Assembly: GCA_045542595.1 (NCBI GenBank)
Contig: JAZQLI010000040.1
Span: forward strand, 45,131 to 109,130
DNA: 64,000 bases
Direction: 5' to 3'
Origin: Scatosoma sp045542595
GTDB taxonomy: Bacteria > Bacillota > Clostridia > Christensenellales > Borkfalkiaceae
This document shows positions 24,562-32,818 of this stretch, piece after piece. The number at the start of each line of letters is the position of its first letter. The stretch's first letter is position 1. The position numbers and the translations under genes are program-made. The notes beneath the pieces are model-generated. The model saw nothing but the letters and a program-made list of their open reading frames with translations, did not search any database and was not told the origin of the DNA.

Positions 24562-25320
24562 TTATAAAACGACGATATTTTTTTCCTTAAACGCTTCTTT
24601 TAAGCCTTCGGGGAAAGCTTCGTCCGTAATTAAAACGTTGATATCTTCAATGCGCGCGAAAGTGTACGGCTTAATTTTGCCGATTTTCGAACTGTCAAGC
24701 ATCATGTATGTAAATTTCGCCTTTTTGCAAATGATTTTAAATAAATCCGCTTCCATTTGCGAACCGCAGGAAAATCCGTTTTCAGGAGTAAACGCCGCCG
24801 CCGAAATAATGGCGAGTTCGAAATTCGTATCCGCAAAATACATCGACGAAAGCGACGAAGCGGTGGATAAATTTTCTTTGATAAGCGGACCGCCAAGTAA
24901 ATTCACTTGTACGTTTTTCTTTTTACAAAGCTCGGTAGCTACGGCAACACCGTTGGTGAACACGTTGCAAAATACGTCGGGCATTTCTTTGGCGAGATAT
25001 AAAGCCGTCGTGCCTGCGTCCAAGAAAATAGACGCGCCTTGGTCGATAAGGCTTGCCGCTTTTTGTGCAATTTCTATCTTTTCGTCGGTATGAATAGCAG
25101 TCTTTTTTACGTACGGTTCGCCCGAAGTTTTTTGTACGTCTTTTACCGACATAGCGCCGCCGCGTACACGGATAATTTTACCTTCTTCTTCTAACAAAAA
25201 TAAGTCTCTACGGAGTGTCATCTGCGAAACGCGGGGGAAATATTCGCTCAGTTGGCGTAAGGTCAGTTTGCCGCGTTTGTCGATAAGCGTTGCAATTTCT
25301 TCAATACGTTCTCTTTTCAA
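24562..25320 (-). CDS. DeoR/GlpR-family transcriptional regulator
   Basis: 252 aa. N-terminal winged HTH (residues 1-57, RGKLTLRQLSEYFPRVSQMTLRRDL, then GKIIRVRGGA) and a C-terminal DeoRC sugar-phosphate-sensing domain (SIFLDAGTTALYLAKE, ELAIISAAAFTPENGFSC, MLDSSKIGK). Such repressors usually respond to a phosphorylated sugar of a nearby pathway. It converges on the sugar-acid cluster; whether it controls that cluster, its own expression, or something distant is not shown. Promoter on the minus strand: TTGACT (25377-25382) and TATAGT (25353-25358). Confidence 0.9.
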   Translation of the reverse strand: MKRERIEEIATLIDKRGKLTLRQLSEYFPRVSQMTLRRDLFLLEEEGKIIRVRGGAMSVKDVQKTSGEPYVKKTAIHTDEKIEIAQKAASLIDQGASIFLDAGTTALYLAKEMPDVFCNVFTNGVAVATELCKKKNVQVNLLGGPLIKENLSTASSLSSMYFADTNFELAIISAAAFTPENGFSCGSQMEADLFKIICKKAKFTYMMLDSSKIGKIKPYTFARIEDINVLITDEAFPEGLKEAFKEKNIVVL

Positions 25321-25514
25321 GGTAAATTACCTCCTGTGTATTTTATACAAATACTATAGCAAAAAATAAAGACAAAGTCAAGCCCCTGTTAATTTTTTAC
25401 AAAAAATTTTTTACAAAACGCAGTTTTTTACGAAAAAAACGCACAAAAAAATGAAAAGTTTACATTTTTTACGTATAAAAAAGGGGCGTAGAATGGCTTT
25501 TTTATGGAAAATAG

Positions 25515-25543
25515 TTGCCTTTTTATAGTGGCTGTGCTATAAT
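25515..25543 (+). promoter_or_regulatory. Promoter of the 215-aa HTH gene
   Basis: TTGCCT (25515-25520) and TATAAT (25538-25543), 17-bp spacer. Confidence 0.7.
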
Positions 25544-25573
25544 AAGAAAAACAAATTTTTACGGAGCAAAGTC

Positions 25574-26221
25574 ATGTTCGATTTTATTGCCGATTTAGAC
25601 GCGTATTTTTGCGAAAAGTACGCCAACTACGATAAGCTTTGCGTGTTGCCGGGCTATCGTATGCCGAAAATGCAGGCGTCCGAAGTGCGCGCTGACGGCA
25701 GAACGTACGCCTATACGTTACCTGCCGAAACAATGCGGCTTGCCTTACAGGAAAACAAGGAAGAATTACTTGCCACTTTAAAAACGAAGATACACGATAA
25801 AACCTTTTCTTTTTCGTTTGTGCCTTTACGTTTTTTCAACCGTCTTTCCAACCGCCATTCAAAAACGGGCTTTCTCCGCACTTTCCGTAGCGTGTTAACC
25901 CGTTATAACGTAACGGCGGCGGCAGTGGGCGCGGAAGTAAACGTTGCGCCGCAAATTTGGAAAAAGATAGTAAACGGCAGCTTTATGCCTACCAAAAACT
26001 TAATTTTAACAATGGCGCTCACTTCCCATTTTTCTATAAACGATACCGAGCTGTTATTGTTCTCCGCTGGGTACGAATGGGACTATGCCGACGTAAAAGA
26101 CGTAGTTTTAACCTATTTATTGAAAGAAAAAGTATATAGCAGACCGATGGTAGAAGCGGCTTTACAAGAATATAAGGTAGAAAATTTGTTTTTTCTTCCC
26201 GATACAACCACCGAAAAATAA
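25574..26221 (+). CDS. Uncharacterised protein with a C-terminal HTH-like domain, 215 aa
   Basis: Not assigned to a named family. The N-terminal 105 residues look globular without familiar motifs. Residues about 110-195 read as a Cro-like HTH variant: GAEVNVAPQIWKKIVNGSFM, PTKNLILTMALTSHFSINDT, then ELLLFSAGYEWDY and DVVLTYLLKEKVYS. This IWKKI / PTK / ALAL / LL-AGY order recurs in poorly described clostridial proteins annotated as HTH or XRE-like. No membrane segment or signal peptide. It has its own promoter and lies just upstream of the T-box leader, with no clear terminator in between. Confidence 0.6.
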   Translation: MFDFIADLDAYFCEKYANYDKLCVLPGYRMPKMQASEVRADGRTYAYTLPAETMRLALQENKEELLATLKTKIHDKTFSFSFVPLRFFNRLSNRHSKTGFLRTFRSVLTRYNVTAAAVGAEVNVAPQIWKKIVNGSFMPTKNLILTMALTSHFSINDTELLLFSAGYEWDYADVKDVVLTYLLKEKVYSRPMVEAALQEYKVENLFFLPDTTTEK

Positions 26222-26239
26222 AAAAACGGCTTGAAACGG

Positions 26240-26268
26240 TTGCTTTTTTACGCCTGCCGTGCTATAAT
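26240..26268 (+). promoter_or_regulatory. Promoter of the Cys T-box / cysE-cysS unit
   Basis: TTGCTT (26240-26245) and TATAAT (26263-26268), 17-bp spacer. Confidence 0.7.
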
Positions 26269-26289
26269 ACAACCATAATTGCATATCCA

Positions 26290-26550
26290 AGCAAAAAAAG
26301 AGTACCTTAAACGCAGTTAACATAACAGAGATATACGCCATAGGCTGAAAGCGTATAGCCGTTACAAGCAAAAGGGAAAGTGCGTTTTTGCGTTAGTAGG
26401 ACGGACTAATTCTCCGCGGTAGCCCCCGTTATCGGGCGTAAAAGGAAAAACCGAACGTTATCGGTTTTTCGAAGTAGAGTGGAACAGCGTATCCCAACGC
26501 CTTTACGTTTATAGCGTATGCTATATGGACGAAAGGGCGTTTTTTTCATA
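26290..26550 (+). promoter_or_regulatory. T-box leader, predicted to sense tRNA-Cys
   Basis: The T-box core AGAGTGGAACAGCG is at 26476-26489, and the terminator stem (aacgcctttacg, 26496 on, with cgaaagggcgtt ending at 26541) and T-tract follow. The Stem I base can pair aacgca (near 26310) with tgcgtt (26388-26394), leaving TGC, a Cys codon, at 26381-26383 in the expected specifier loop. The T-box bulge TGGA would pair with a tRNA 3' end carrying discriminator U, as tRNA-Cys does. Both features agree with control of cysE and cysS by uncharged tRNA-Cys. Confidence 0.88.
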
Positions 26551-26600
26551 TAATACATAGACGGCTTTTATCAAACGCTCATAAAAAAGGAGAGAAGCGT

Positions 26601-27335
26601 ATGTGGTTTAAAAATTTAAGTGCGGACGTCAAAGCAGCGAAAGCCAACGACCCCGCAGCGCGCAATGCGTTTGAAATTTTACTCACCTATTCTGGCGTGC
26701 ACGCCTTAATGTGGTATCGTTTAGCGCGCTTTTTTCATAGAATTAAACTCAAGCTTATTGCTCGAATGATAAGTCAGTTCGCGCGGTTTTTAACGGGAAT
26801 AGAAATTCACCCTGCGGCAAAAATAGAAGGGGGAGTATTTATCGACCACGGCAGCGGCGTGGTTATCGGGGAAACGGCGGAAGTGCATAAAGGCACGGTG
26901 ATTTATCAAGGCGTAACGCTTGGCGGTACGGGTAAGGAGCGCGGCAAACGCCACCCCACCATTATGGAAAACGTAACGCTTTCGGCAGGCGCAAAGGTGC
27001 TAGGCGGCTTTACCGTAGGCAAGGGCGCGAAAATAGGCGCAGGCGCGGTGGTTTTAAAGGAAGTACCGCCGTATGCGACGGTGGTGGGCGTACCGGGGCG
27101 TATCGTGCGTATCCGTCCGCCTGAAAGTGAAGACGCTATCAAGGAAGGTATTATTGCCGTGAAAGCGTTGAACGTGGAAATTTCCGCGGAAGAAATGGAA
27201 AGAAAGGAAGAACAGGCAAAAGAAGCCGCGCGGATCGCCGAAGAGAAAAGGAATAAGAAAAAAACACAAAACGGGGCTACCGTGTACGAGAATAACGCAA
27301 AAAATCAGGAGAAAAAGACAGATGAAAATTTATAA
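26601..27335 (+). CDS. cysE: Serine O-acetyltransferase
   Basis: Acetylates serine with acetyl-CoA, the first step of cysteine synthesis. 244 aa. Left-handed beta-helix hexapeptide repeats run from about residue 65 to 165, with the catalytic His/Asp region IDHGSGVVIGETAEV and HPTIMENVTLSAGAKVLGG, and the GVPGRIVR end of the fold. After residue 185 is a charged Glu/Lys-rich helical tail (EEMERKEEQAKEAARIAEEK) that is longer than in typical short CysE proteins. It lies behind the Cys T-box and overlaps cysS by 14 bp. No cysK is adjacent. Confidence 0.95.
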   Translation: MWFKNLSADVKAAKANDPAARNAFEILLTYSGVHALMWYRLARFFHRIKLKLIARMISQFARFLTGIEIHPAAKIEGGVFIDHGSGVVIGETAEVHKGTVIYQGVTLGGTGKERGKRHPTIMENVTLSAGAKVLGGFTVGKGAKIGAGAVVLKEVPPYATVVGVPGRIVRIRPPESEDAIKEGIIAVKALNVEISAEEMERKEEQAKEAARIAEEKRNKKKTQNGATVYENNAKNQEKKTDENL

Positions 27336-28770
27336 TTCGCTTACCAAAAGAAAGGAAGAATTCATTCCCTTACAGGGCAACGACGTAAAGATGTACGCCT
27401 GCGGCATCACCGTTTCGGGCGAAGCGCATATCGGGCACGGATATCAAGCGCTTATTTACGATATTATGCGTAAATATTTAAAGAAAAAGGGTTACGACGT
27501 AACGTACGCCCGTAATTATACCGACGTAGACGATAAAATTATCGCCAAATCGCACGAGACGGGCATTCCTGCCGATAAGTACGCGGCAATGATGATTGAA
27601 AACATCAATAAAATTATGGATAAATTTAACGTGGACGACCCCGACGTATGGCTCAAAGCCACCCAAAATATCCAAAATATTATCGACTTTGTTTCCACGC
27701 TCATTGAAAAGGGACACGCGTATCCCACGGATAAAGGGGACGTATATTTCGACGTGAAATCGTTTCCTGCCTACGGCAAGCTTTCCAACCGTAACGTGGA
27801 AGACGCGCTTGACGGCGTGCGCGTGGATAACGACGACGAAAAGAAAAACGCGTACGATTTCGCCCTTTGGAAAAGCGCAAAAGAAGGGGAAATCAGTTGG
27901 GATTCGCCTTGGGGCAAAGGCAGACCGGGCTGGCATATCGAATGTTCGGCGATGAACCGCGCGGCGTTTGGCGAGCAAATAGACATTCACGGCGGCGGTA
28001 GAGATTTAATTTTCCCCCACCACGAAAACGAAATTGCGCAAACGGAAGCGTTGACGGGCAAGCCGTTCGTTAAATACTGGACGCATAACGGACTTATCAA
28101 AGTCAACGGACAAAAGATGAGTAAATCACTCGGCAATAGCTTACTCCTTGCCGAACTTTTGGAAAAATACTCGGACGAAGCCGTTAAGTTCGCGCTGTTG
28201 CAAACGAACTACCGCAACGATATCAATATCACAGACGAGTTGTTCCCCGAAGCGGAAAAGCACTTATGCGAATTTTACACTACGCTTGCCGTTGTGGATA
28301 AAGTGATGGATAAATTGCGCGGTATGGAACTTTCTATCGATAGCGGCGACGCCATTCGCGCGGCGGAAATAGCGGAAAAAGTAGACGGAGAATTCAACGC
28401 TTGTATGGACGACGATTTCAATACGGCGCTTGCGCTTTCCAACCTGTTCGGCTATTTCAAGGAAATGAAAAAACTGCTTAGCGCAGGAAAATCGGGCGAC
28501 TTGTTTTCCGCGCTTTCCTACGCGGTGCAAATTCGTAAAACGTACTCGCTTTTGGGCTTATTCAAAAAGGACGCCAAGGCGTATTTGGAAACGTACGGAA
28601 AAACGGGCGACGACGTTCCCGACGACGTAAAAGCCGTTGCCGAAGAAAGATGGCAGGCTCGTTTGAACAAAGACTGGGCAAAGAGCGACGAACTGCGCGC
28701 AAAACTTACCGAAATGGGCTATGCGGTAAAGGACAGTAAAACGGGATACGAGCTTACGAAAAATGCATAA
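27322..28770 (+). CDS. cysS: Cysteinyl-tRNA synthetase
   Basis: Charges tRNA-Cys. 482 aa, class I. The HIGH motif is in GEAHIGHGYQ (about residues 31-40), KMSKS in KMSKSLGNS (about residue 268), and the catalytic zinc ligands are Cys in YACGIT, Cys in WHIECSAM, and His/Glu in PHHENEIAQ. The C-terminal DALR and anticodon domains follow. AGGAG lies 10 bases before the start, inside the end of cysE. Pairing with cysE under one T-box couples cysteine supply and use. Confidence 0.97.
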   Translation: MKIYNSLTKRKEEFIPLQGNDVKMYACGITVSGEAHIGHGYQALIYDIMRKYLKKKGYDVTYARNYTDVDDKIIAKSHETGIPADKYAAMMIENINKIMDKFNVDDPDVWLKATQNIQNIIDFVSTLIEKGHAYPTDKGDVYFDVKSFPAYGKLSNRNVEDALDGVRVDNDDEKKNAYDFALWKSAKEGEISWDSPWGKGRPGWHIECSAMNRAAFGEQIDIHGGGRDLIFPHHENEIAQTEALTGKPFVKYWTHNGLIKVNGQKMSKSLGNSLLLAELLEKYSDEAVKFALLQTNYRNDINITDELFPEAEKHLCEFYTTLAVVDKVMDKLRGMELSIDSGDAIRAAEIAEKVDGEFNACMDDDFNTALALSNLFGYFKEMKKLLSAGKSGDLFSALSYAVQIRKTYSLLGLFKKDAKAYLETYGKTGDDVPDDVKAVAEERWQARLNKDWAKSDELRAKLTEMGYAVKDSKTGYELTKNA

Positions 28771-28794
28771 AAACAAAATTTTCAAGCGCACCGC

Positions 28795-28823
28795 TTGACA
28801 AAAATCGACGATAATACTATAAT
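28795..28823 (+). promoter_or_regulatory. Promoter of alaS
   Basis: TTGACA (28795-28800) and TATAAT (28818-28823), 17-bp spacer. The 36-base leader is too short for a T-box. Confidence 0.8.
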
Positions 28824-28858
28824 GAAATAGTAAAAAAATAAGCATAGGTAGAAAAATT

Positions 28859-30685
28859 ATGAAATATACAGGACAAACACTTCGAGAAATGTATTTAAAC
28901 TTCTTCAAAGAAAAAGGACATAAGGTAATTCCGTCCGCGTCTTTGATTCCTGAAAACGACCCCACCGTATTATTCACAACAGCGGGTATGCACCCCCTTG
29001 TGCCCTATCTTTTGGGCGAAAAGCACCCCGCAGGCAACCGCCTTACCGACGTGCAAAAATGCGTGCGTACGGGGGATATCGACGAAGTGGGCGACGAACG
29101 CCATTGTACGTTCTTTGAAATGCTCGGCAACTGGTCTTTAGGCGACTATTTTAAAGAAGAAATGATTCCTTGGAGCTACGAATTTTTAACGGGCGAAAAG
29201 TATTTGAATATTCCGTCGGACAAGCTTGCCGTAACGGTATTCGGCGGCGACGAAACGTTGCCGCGCGACATAGAAGCGGCGGCACTTTGGGAAAAGGCAG
29301 GCATTAAAAAGGAAAATATTTATTTTATGCCCCGTGAAAACAACTGGTGGGGCCCTGCAGGGCTCACGGGCCCTTGCGGTACGGATACCGAAATGTTTGT
29401 AATCAGAAAGCCTAAATGCTCGCCTACTTGCAATCCCGATTGCAACTGCGGCGCGTTCCTTGAAATTTGGAACGACGTGTTTATGCGTTTTAATAAAACC
29501 GCCGACGGCAACTATGAAGAACTCACGCAAAAGAACGTAGATACGGGTATGGGCTTAGAGCGTGCGCTTTGCGTACTCAATAATAAATCGAGTGTGTACG
29601 AAACGGACATTTTTGAAACCGCTATCCAAAAAATAGCCGAGCTTACGGGTAAGGAATACGGTAGCGACGAAGAAACGACGAAAGCGTTCCGCGTACTTTT
29701 GGACCATACGCGTACGGCAACTTTTATGCTCGGCGACGAAAAGGGAATTGTACCTTCGAACACCGACCAAGGATATATTTTGCGTCGTATCATTCGCCGT
29801 GCGGTACGTTTCGGCAGGAAAATCGATTTACCCGAAGGCAGTCTTGCGAAAATTTCCGAAGCGTTTATCGCGTATTATCAAGACGTATATCCCGAACTTT
29901 CCATCAACCGCGAAAAGATTGCGGAAGAGCTGAATAAAGAAGAAACGAAATTCAATAAAACCTTGCAACAGGGCTTGAAAGAATTTGAAAAATGCTTAAA
30001 CGGTATCGAACGTAAAAACGCGTTTATGTCGCAAAAAGATCCGTCTTACGTCGCGGAAAAGAATATTGGCGGCAAACAGGCGTTCCACTTGTACGACACG
30101 TACGGTTTCCCTGTGGAAATCACGGCGGAAATGGCGAAAGAACGCGGCTTTAGCGTGGATATCGACGGATACAAAGCGGCGTTTGAAGAACACCAAAGCA
30201 AGAGTAAAGCAGGCAGCGAGCAAAAATTCGCTTGCGGACTTGCCGATAATAAGGAAGCGACGACAAAATTGCACACGGCAACCCACTTGTTGCACGCCGC
30301 GCTCAAAAAGGTACTTTCGCCCGACGTTAATCAAAAGGGTTCGAACATCACGGAAGAAAGACTTCGTTTCGATTTCAACTACGGCGCGCCTATGACGGCG
30401 GAACAAATTAAAGCGGTGGAAGATATGGTAAACGACGTCATTGCGAAAAACATTCCCGTGGAAATGAAAGAAATCAGTTTAGAAGAAGCGAAAGCGGAAG
30501 GGTTTACGGGGCTTTTCGAAAGCAAGTACGGCGAACGTGTAAAAACGTATACGATAGGCGATTTTTCCAAAGAAATTTGCGGCGGACCGCACGCGGAAAA
30601 CACGGGCGCTTTGGGTACGTTTAAAATCGTGAAAGAACAAAGCTGCGGTAGCGGACTTCGCCGTATAAAAGCGGTTTTACAATAA
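28859..30685 (+). CDS. alaS: Alanyl-tRNA synthetase, short form lacking the C-Ala region
   Basis: 608 aa against roughly 870 for the usual bacterial enzyme. Catalytic core (LREMYLNFFKEKGHKVIPSAS, TTAGMHPLVPYL, GLTGPCGTDTEMF, MGLERAL) occupies residues 1-250. The editing domain is present with HTATHLLH (about residues 472-479) and CGGPHAENTG (about residues 574-583). The protein stops at GLRRIKAVLQ right after the editing domain, so the C-terminal coiled-coil and C-Ala domain used for dimerisation and tRNA elbow contact are missing. The beta-barrel linker before the editing site is also reduced. Reading frame is intact and no remnant of the missing part follows, so it is a natural short form, of a kind I recall from some candidate-phylum and clostridial genomes. 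Confidence 0.93.
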   Translation: MKYTGQTLREMYLNFFKEKGHKVIPSASLIPENDPTVLFTTAGMHPLVPYLLGEKHPAGNRLTDVQKCVRTGDIDEVGDERHCTFFEMLGNWSLGDYFKEEMIPWSYEFLTGEKYLNIPSDKLAVTVFGGDETLPRDIEAAALWEKAGIKKENIYFMPRENNWWGPAGLTGPCGTDTEMFVIRKPKCSPTCNPDCNCGAFLEIWNDVFMRFNKTADGNYEELTQKNVDTGMGLERALCVLNNKSSVYETDIFETAIQKIAELTGKEYGSDEETTKAFRVLLDHTRTATFMLGDEKGIVPSNTDQGYILRRIIRRAVRFGRKIDLPEGSLAKISEAFIAYYQDVYPELSINREKIAEELNKEETKFNKTLQQGLKEFEKCLNGIERKNAFMSQKDPSYVAEKNIGGKQAFHLYDTYGFPVEITAEMAKERGFSVDIDGYKAAFEEHQSKSKAGSEQKFACGLADNKEATTKLHTATHLLHAALKKVLSPDVNQKGSNITEERLRFDFNYGAPMTAEQIKAVEDMVNDVIAKNIPVEMKEISLEEAKAEGFTGLFESKYGERVKTYTIGDFSKEICGGPHAENTGALGTFKIVKEQSCGSGLRRIKAVLQ

Positions 30686-31056
30686 TGGAAATACAATCGG
30701 CGGCGACCGTACAAAAACTGACGGCAGCGTTTATAGAAAAGGGGTTTGCGTTTTCCTATTTCCACGAAAAGGGCGGCGATAGCTCCTGCGTGTATATCTA
30801 CCGCTTTCAAAAAGGGAAACACTTTTTCGATTGGCGCGAAACGTCGGGCACGAACGAACTGCATTTCGTCGTTTATGCAAACGGACAGTATGCCTTTCCC
30901 AGCCTTGAAAAACGCAACGCGAAACTCTTTCGTGCTTTTAAGGTAAAGCATATTTTCAAAAAACCGACGATGGACGAAAAACGTGAACTCTTCGCGGCGG
31001 CTTTAAACGCGGAACTGCGTATATCAACGGATACCTTTTTCGGTATTCCCTTATAA
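30685..31056 (+). CDS. Hypothetical protein coupled to alaS, 123 aa
   Basis: Its ATG overlaps the alaS stop by one base, so translation is probably coupled. The sequence is soluble and mixed alpha/beta, with aromatic-rich strands (FSYFHEKGGDSSCVYIYRFQ, HFFDWRETSGTNELHFVVYA) and a helical C-terminus. I do not recognise a family. Given its position it could assist or be co-regulated with the short AlaRS, but nothing in the sequence shows tRNA binding. Confidence 0.7.
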   Translation: MEIQSAATVQKLTAAFIEKGFAFSYFHEKGGDSSCVYIYRFQKGKHFFDWRETSGTNELHFVVYANGQYAFPSLEKRNAKLFRAFKVKHIFKKPTMDEKRELFAAALNAELRISTDTFFGIPL

Positions 31057-31063
31057 AAACGTA

Positions 31064-31092
31064 AAAACGGAGTGAAAAACACTCCGTTTTCT
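31064..31092 (+). terminator. Terminator of the alaS unit
   Basis: 11-bp stem aaaacggagtg / cactccgtttt with an A5 loop. Confidence 0.8.
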
Positions 31093-31127
31093 TTCATATA
31101 AATCCATTATCTTGCAAAAATTATCCA

Positions 31128-31156
31128 TTGACTTTTAGGGCGCGGTATGATAAAAT
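31128..31156 (+). promoter_or_regulatory. Promoter of the GH43 gene
   Basis: TTGACT (31128-31133) and TAAAAT (31151-31156), 17-bp spacer. Confidence 0.65.
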
Positions 31157-31183
31157 TTTCCAAAGACGACAAGGAGTAAAACA

Positions 31184-32140
31184 ATGCAATTTTCCAACCA
31201 AAATATCCCCTATACGCCCAACAAGGCGTTGGAAGAAAAGCTGAAAGCTTTACGCTACGGCACGTATACCCGTGAAAATGTATATTGCCGCGACCCGTTT
31301 ATTATGCGTTACGGCGATAAATACTATTTTTACGTTAGCGTAAACACAAAAGAACCCAAAGGAATTATGTGCTACGTCAGTGATGACTTGGAAAATTGGT
31401 CTAACCCCGTAGTGGTATATACGCCGCCCGAAAACTTTCACGGCATAAAACAGTTTTTTTGGGCGCCCGAATGTCATTACTATAAAGGGAATTTTTATAT
31501 ATTCACGTCGGTGTATTCGTCTACGTACAATCACCGTACCATTTCGGCGTATCGCGCGGACAATCCGCTTGGCCCGTTTGAAGATATCGCCAACGGCGCG
31601 CTTTCTCCTACCGAATGGGACGCTATCGACGGTACGCTGTATATCGACAAGCAAAACCGTCCTTGGCTGGTTTTCGTACACGAATGGACGTGTATGCCCG
31701 ATAAAAACGGCGGTATGGTAGCGGCAAGGCTTTCCGAAGATTTCACGCATTTAATTTCCGAGCCTACGCAACTGTTTTTGGCGAAAGACCCGTCTTGGGC
31801 GACGAAAGGGGTAACCGACGGACCGTACGTTCTCCGCACAAACGACGGCGTTTTGCGTATGATATGGTCGAATTTTAGCGATAACGGATACGTAGTAGCC
31901 AAAGCGCATAGCAATAATGGAGAAATTGACGGCAAGTGGATACAGGACGGACTTTTGTTCCAAAAGGACTTGCGTGAAGATTTCACTACAGACGGCGGAC
32001 ACGCTTCCGTATTCCAAACGAAAGACGGAAGGTTTTTAATGGCGTTGCACGCACCGCAAACGCTGACGAAAGAAGGGGAATACGAACATTTATTGTTGTT
32101 GCCGCTTAGCGAAGACGAAAACGGCTTGAAAATTTTATAA
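31184..32140 (+). CDS. Glycoside hydrolase family 43 protein
   Basis: 318 aa, five-bladed beta-propeller of clan GH-F, typically an arabinofuranosidase or xylosidase; cytosolic since no signal peptide is seen. Catalytic positions: the general base Asp in YCRDPFIM (about residue 36), the pKa-modulating Asp in WDAIDGTLY (about residue 149), and the general acid position in VTDGPYVL (about residue 211), where an Asp stands where many GH43 proteins have Glu. TDGP is shared by one GH43 group I remember, so it is likely a subfamily trait. No transporter is adjacent. Own promoter and terminator. Confidence 0.87.
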   Translation: MQFSNQNIPYTPNKALEEKLKALRYGTYTRENVYCRDPFIMRYGDKYYFYVSVNTKEPKGIMCYVSDDLENWSNPVVVYTPPENFHGIKQFFWAPECHYYKGNFYIFTSVYSSTYNHRTISAYRADNPLGPFEDIANGALSPTEWDAIDGTLYIDKQNRPWLVFVHEWTCMPDKNGGMVAARLSEDFTHLISEPTQLFLAKDPSWATKGVTDGPYVLRTNDGVLRMIWSNFSDNGYVVAKAHSNNGEIDGKWIQDGLLFQKDLREDFTTDGGHASVFQTKDGRFLMALHAPQTLTKEGEYEHLLLLPLSEDENGLKIL

Positions 32141-32148
32141 ACGAAAAA

Positions 32149-32182
32149 CACCGCGTTGCGTATTTTGCGCAACGCGGTTTTA
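32149..32182. terminator. Terminator between GH43 and ECF genes (convergent)
   Basis: 11-bp stem accgcgttgcg (32149-32159) with cgcaacgcggt (32167-32177), T-rich on the plus side and T-rich when read from the minus strand. Confidence 0.8.
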
Positions 32183-32190
32183 CTATTTTA

Positions 32191-32751
32191 TTATTTTTGT
32201 AAATGCGAAAAAAACGTACGGGATTGTTTAGAACGCGTCAATGCAAAGCATATAAATACCGCGCCTACTACGCAAACGCTCGCCTGTATCATGTTAAAGG
32301 GAATATTGACAAACGCCGCGCCCATTCCCATTAAAAGACAATCGTAAGCGGCATAACCGAACACCATTACGCTTTCCGCAAGTACCGCGGAACACAAACG
32401 GGGAAGAAAATCCAGCGCGTCTTTTTTAATGAACTTTTTAAAAAACACCCATACCAGATACGCAACGAGCGCGTCTAAACCCTTAATGATAAAGGTTGCC
32501 GGCGCATACAGGGGAAAGCCGACGATAACGTCGGCAAGCGCACTGCCTAAAGCCGCTGCAATGCTGCCGTAGAAAGGTCCTAAACACCAACCTGAAAGCA
32601 ATACGAAAACGTCTCCGACGTTTAAAAATCCACCTTGCGGTGCAGGAATTTGCACAATTACCGTGCCGATACAACAAAGGGCGGCAAACAGCGCGCCGAA
32701 TGCAATTTGTTTAGACGGGGAAATGCCGTATACGGAAATAGCGTGTTTCAT
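32191..32751 (-). CDS. ECF transporter S component
   Basis: Substrate-binding membrane subunit of an energy-coupling factor transporter, 186 aa with about six hydrophobic segments. The N-terminal pattern KQIAFGALFAALCCIGTVIV followed by GGFLNVGDVFVLLSGWCLGP and GSALADVIVGFPLYAPATFIIKG is typical of the vitamin-type S components that dock on EcfT through an N-terminal AxxxA-like helix (ALFAA). The ligand cannot be told. It is a stand-alone gene, so it would use a shared EcfAA'T module encoded elsewhere. Promoter on the minus strand: TTGACA (32804-32809) and TATACT (32781-32786); no riboswitch seen in the short leader. Confidence 0.85.
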   Translation of the reverse strand: MKHAISVYGISPSKQIAFGALFAALCCIGTVIVQIPAPQGGFLNVGDVFVLLSGWCLGPFYGSIAAALGSALADVIVGFPLYAPATFIIKGLDALVAYLVWVFFKKFIKKDALDFLPRLCSAVLAESVMVFGYAAYDCLLMGMGAAFVNIPFNMIQASVCVVGAVFICFALTRSKQSRTFFSHLQK

Positions 32752-32818
32752 AACAACTCTCGAAGAAATAATTTGCTATAAGTATACACCTGCAGGGAAA
32801 ATTTGTCAAGCGAATGAT

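Noticed and set aside
31184..32140. GH43 as a dead enzyme because the general acid Glu is replaced
   Set aside because: TDGP at this position seems to be shared by one GH43 group, and the other two acidic residues are intact.
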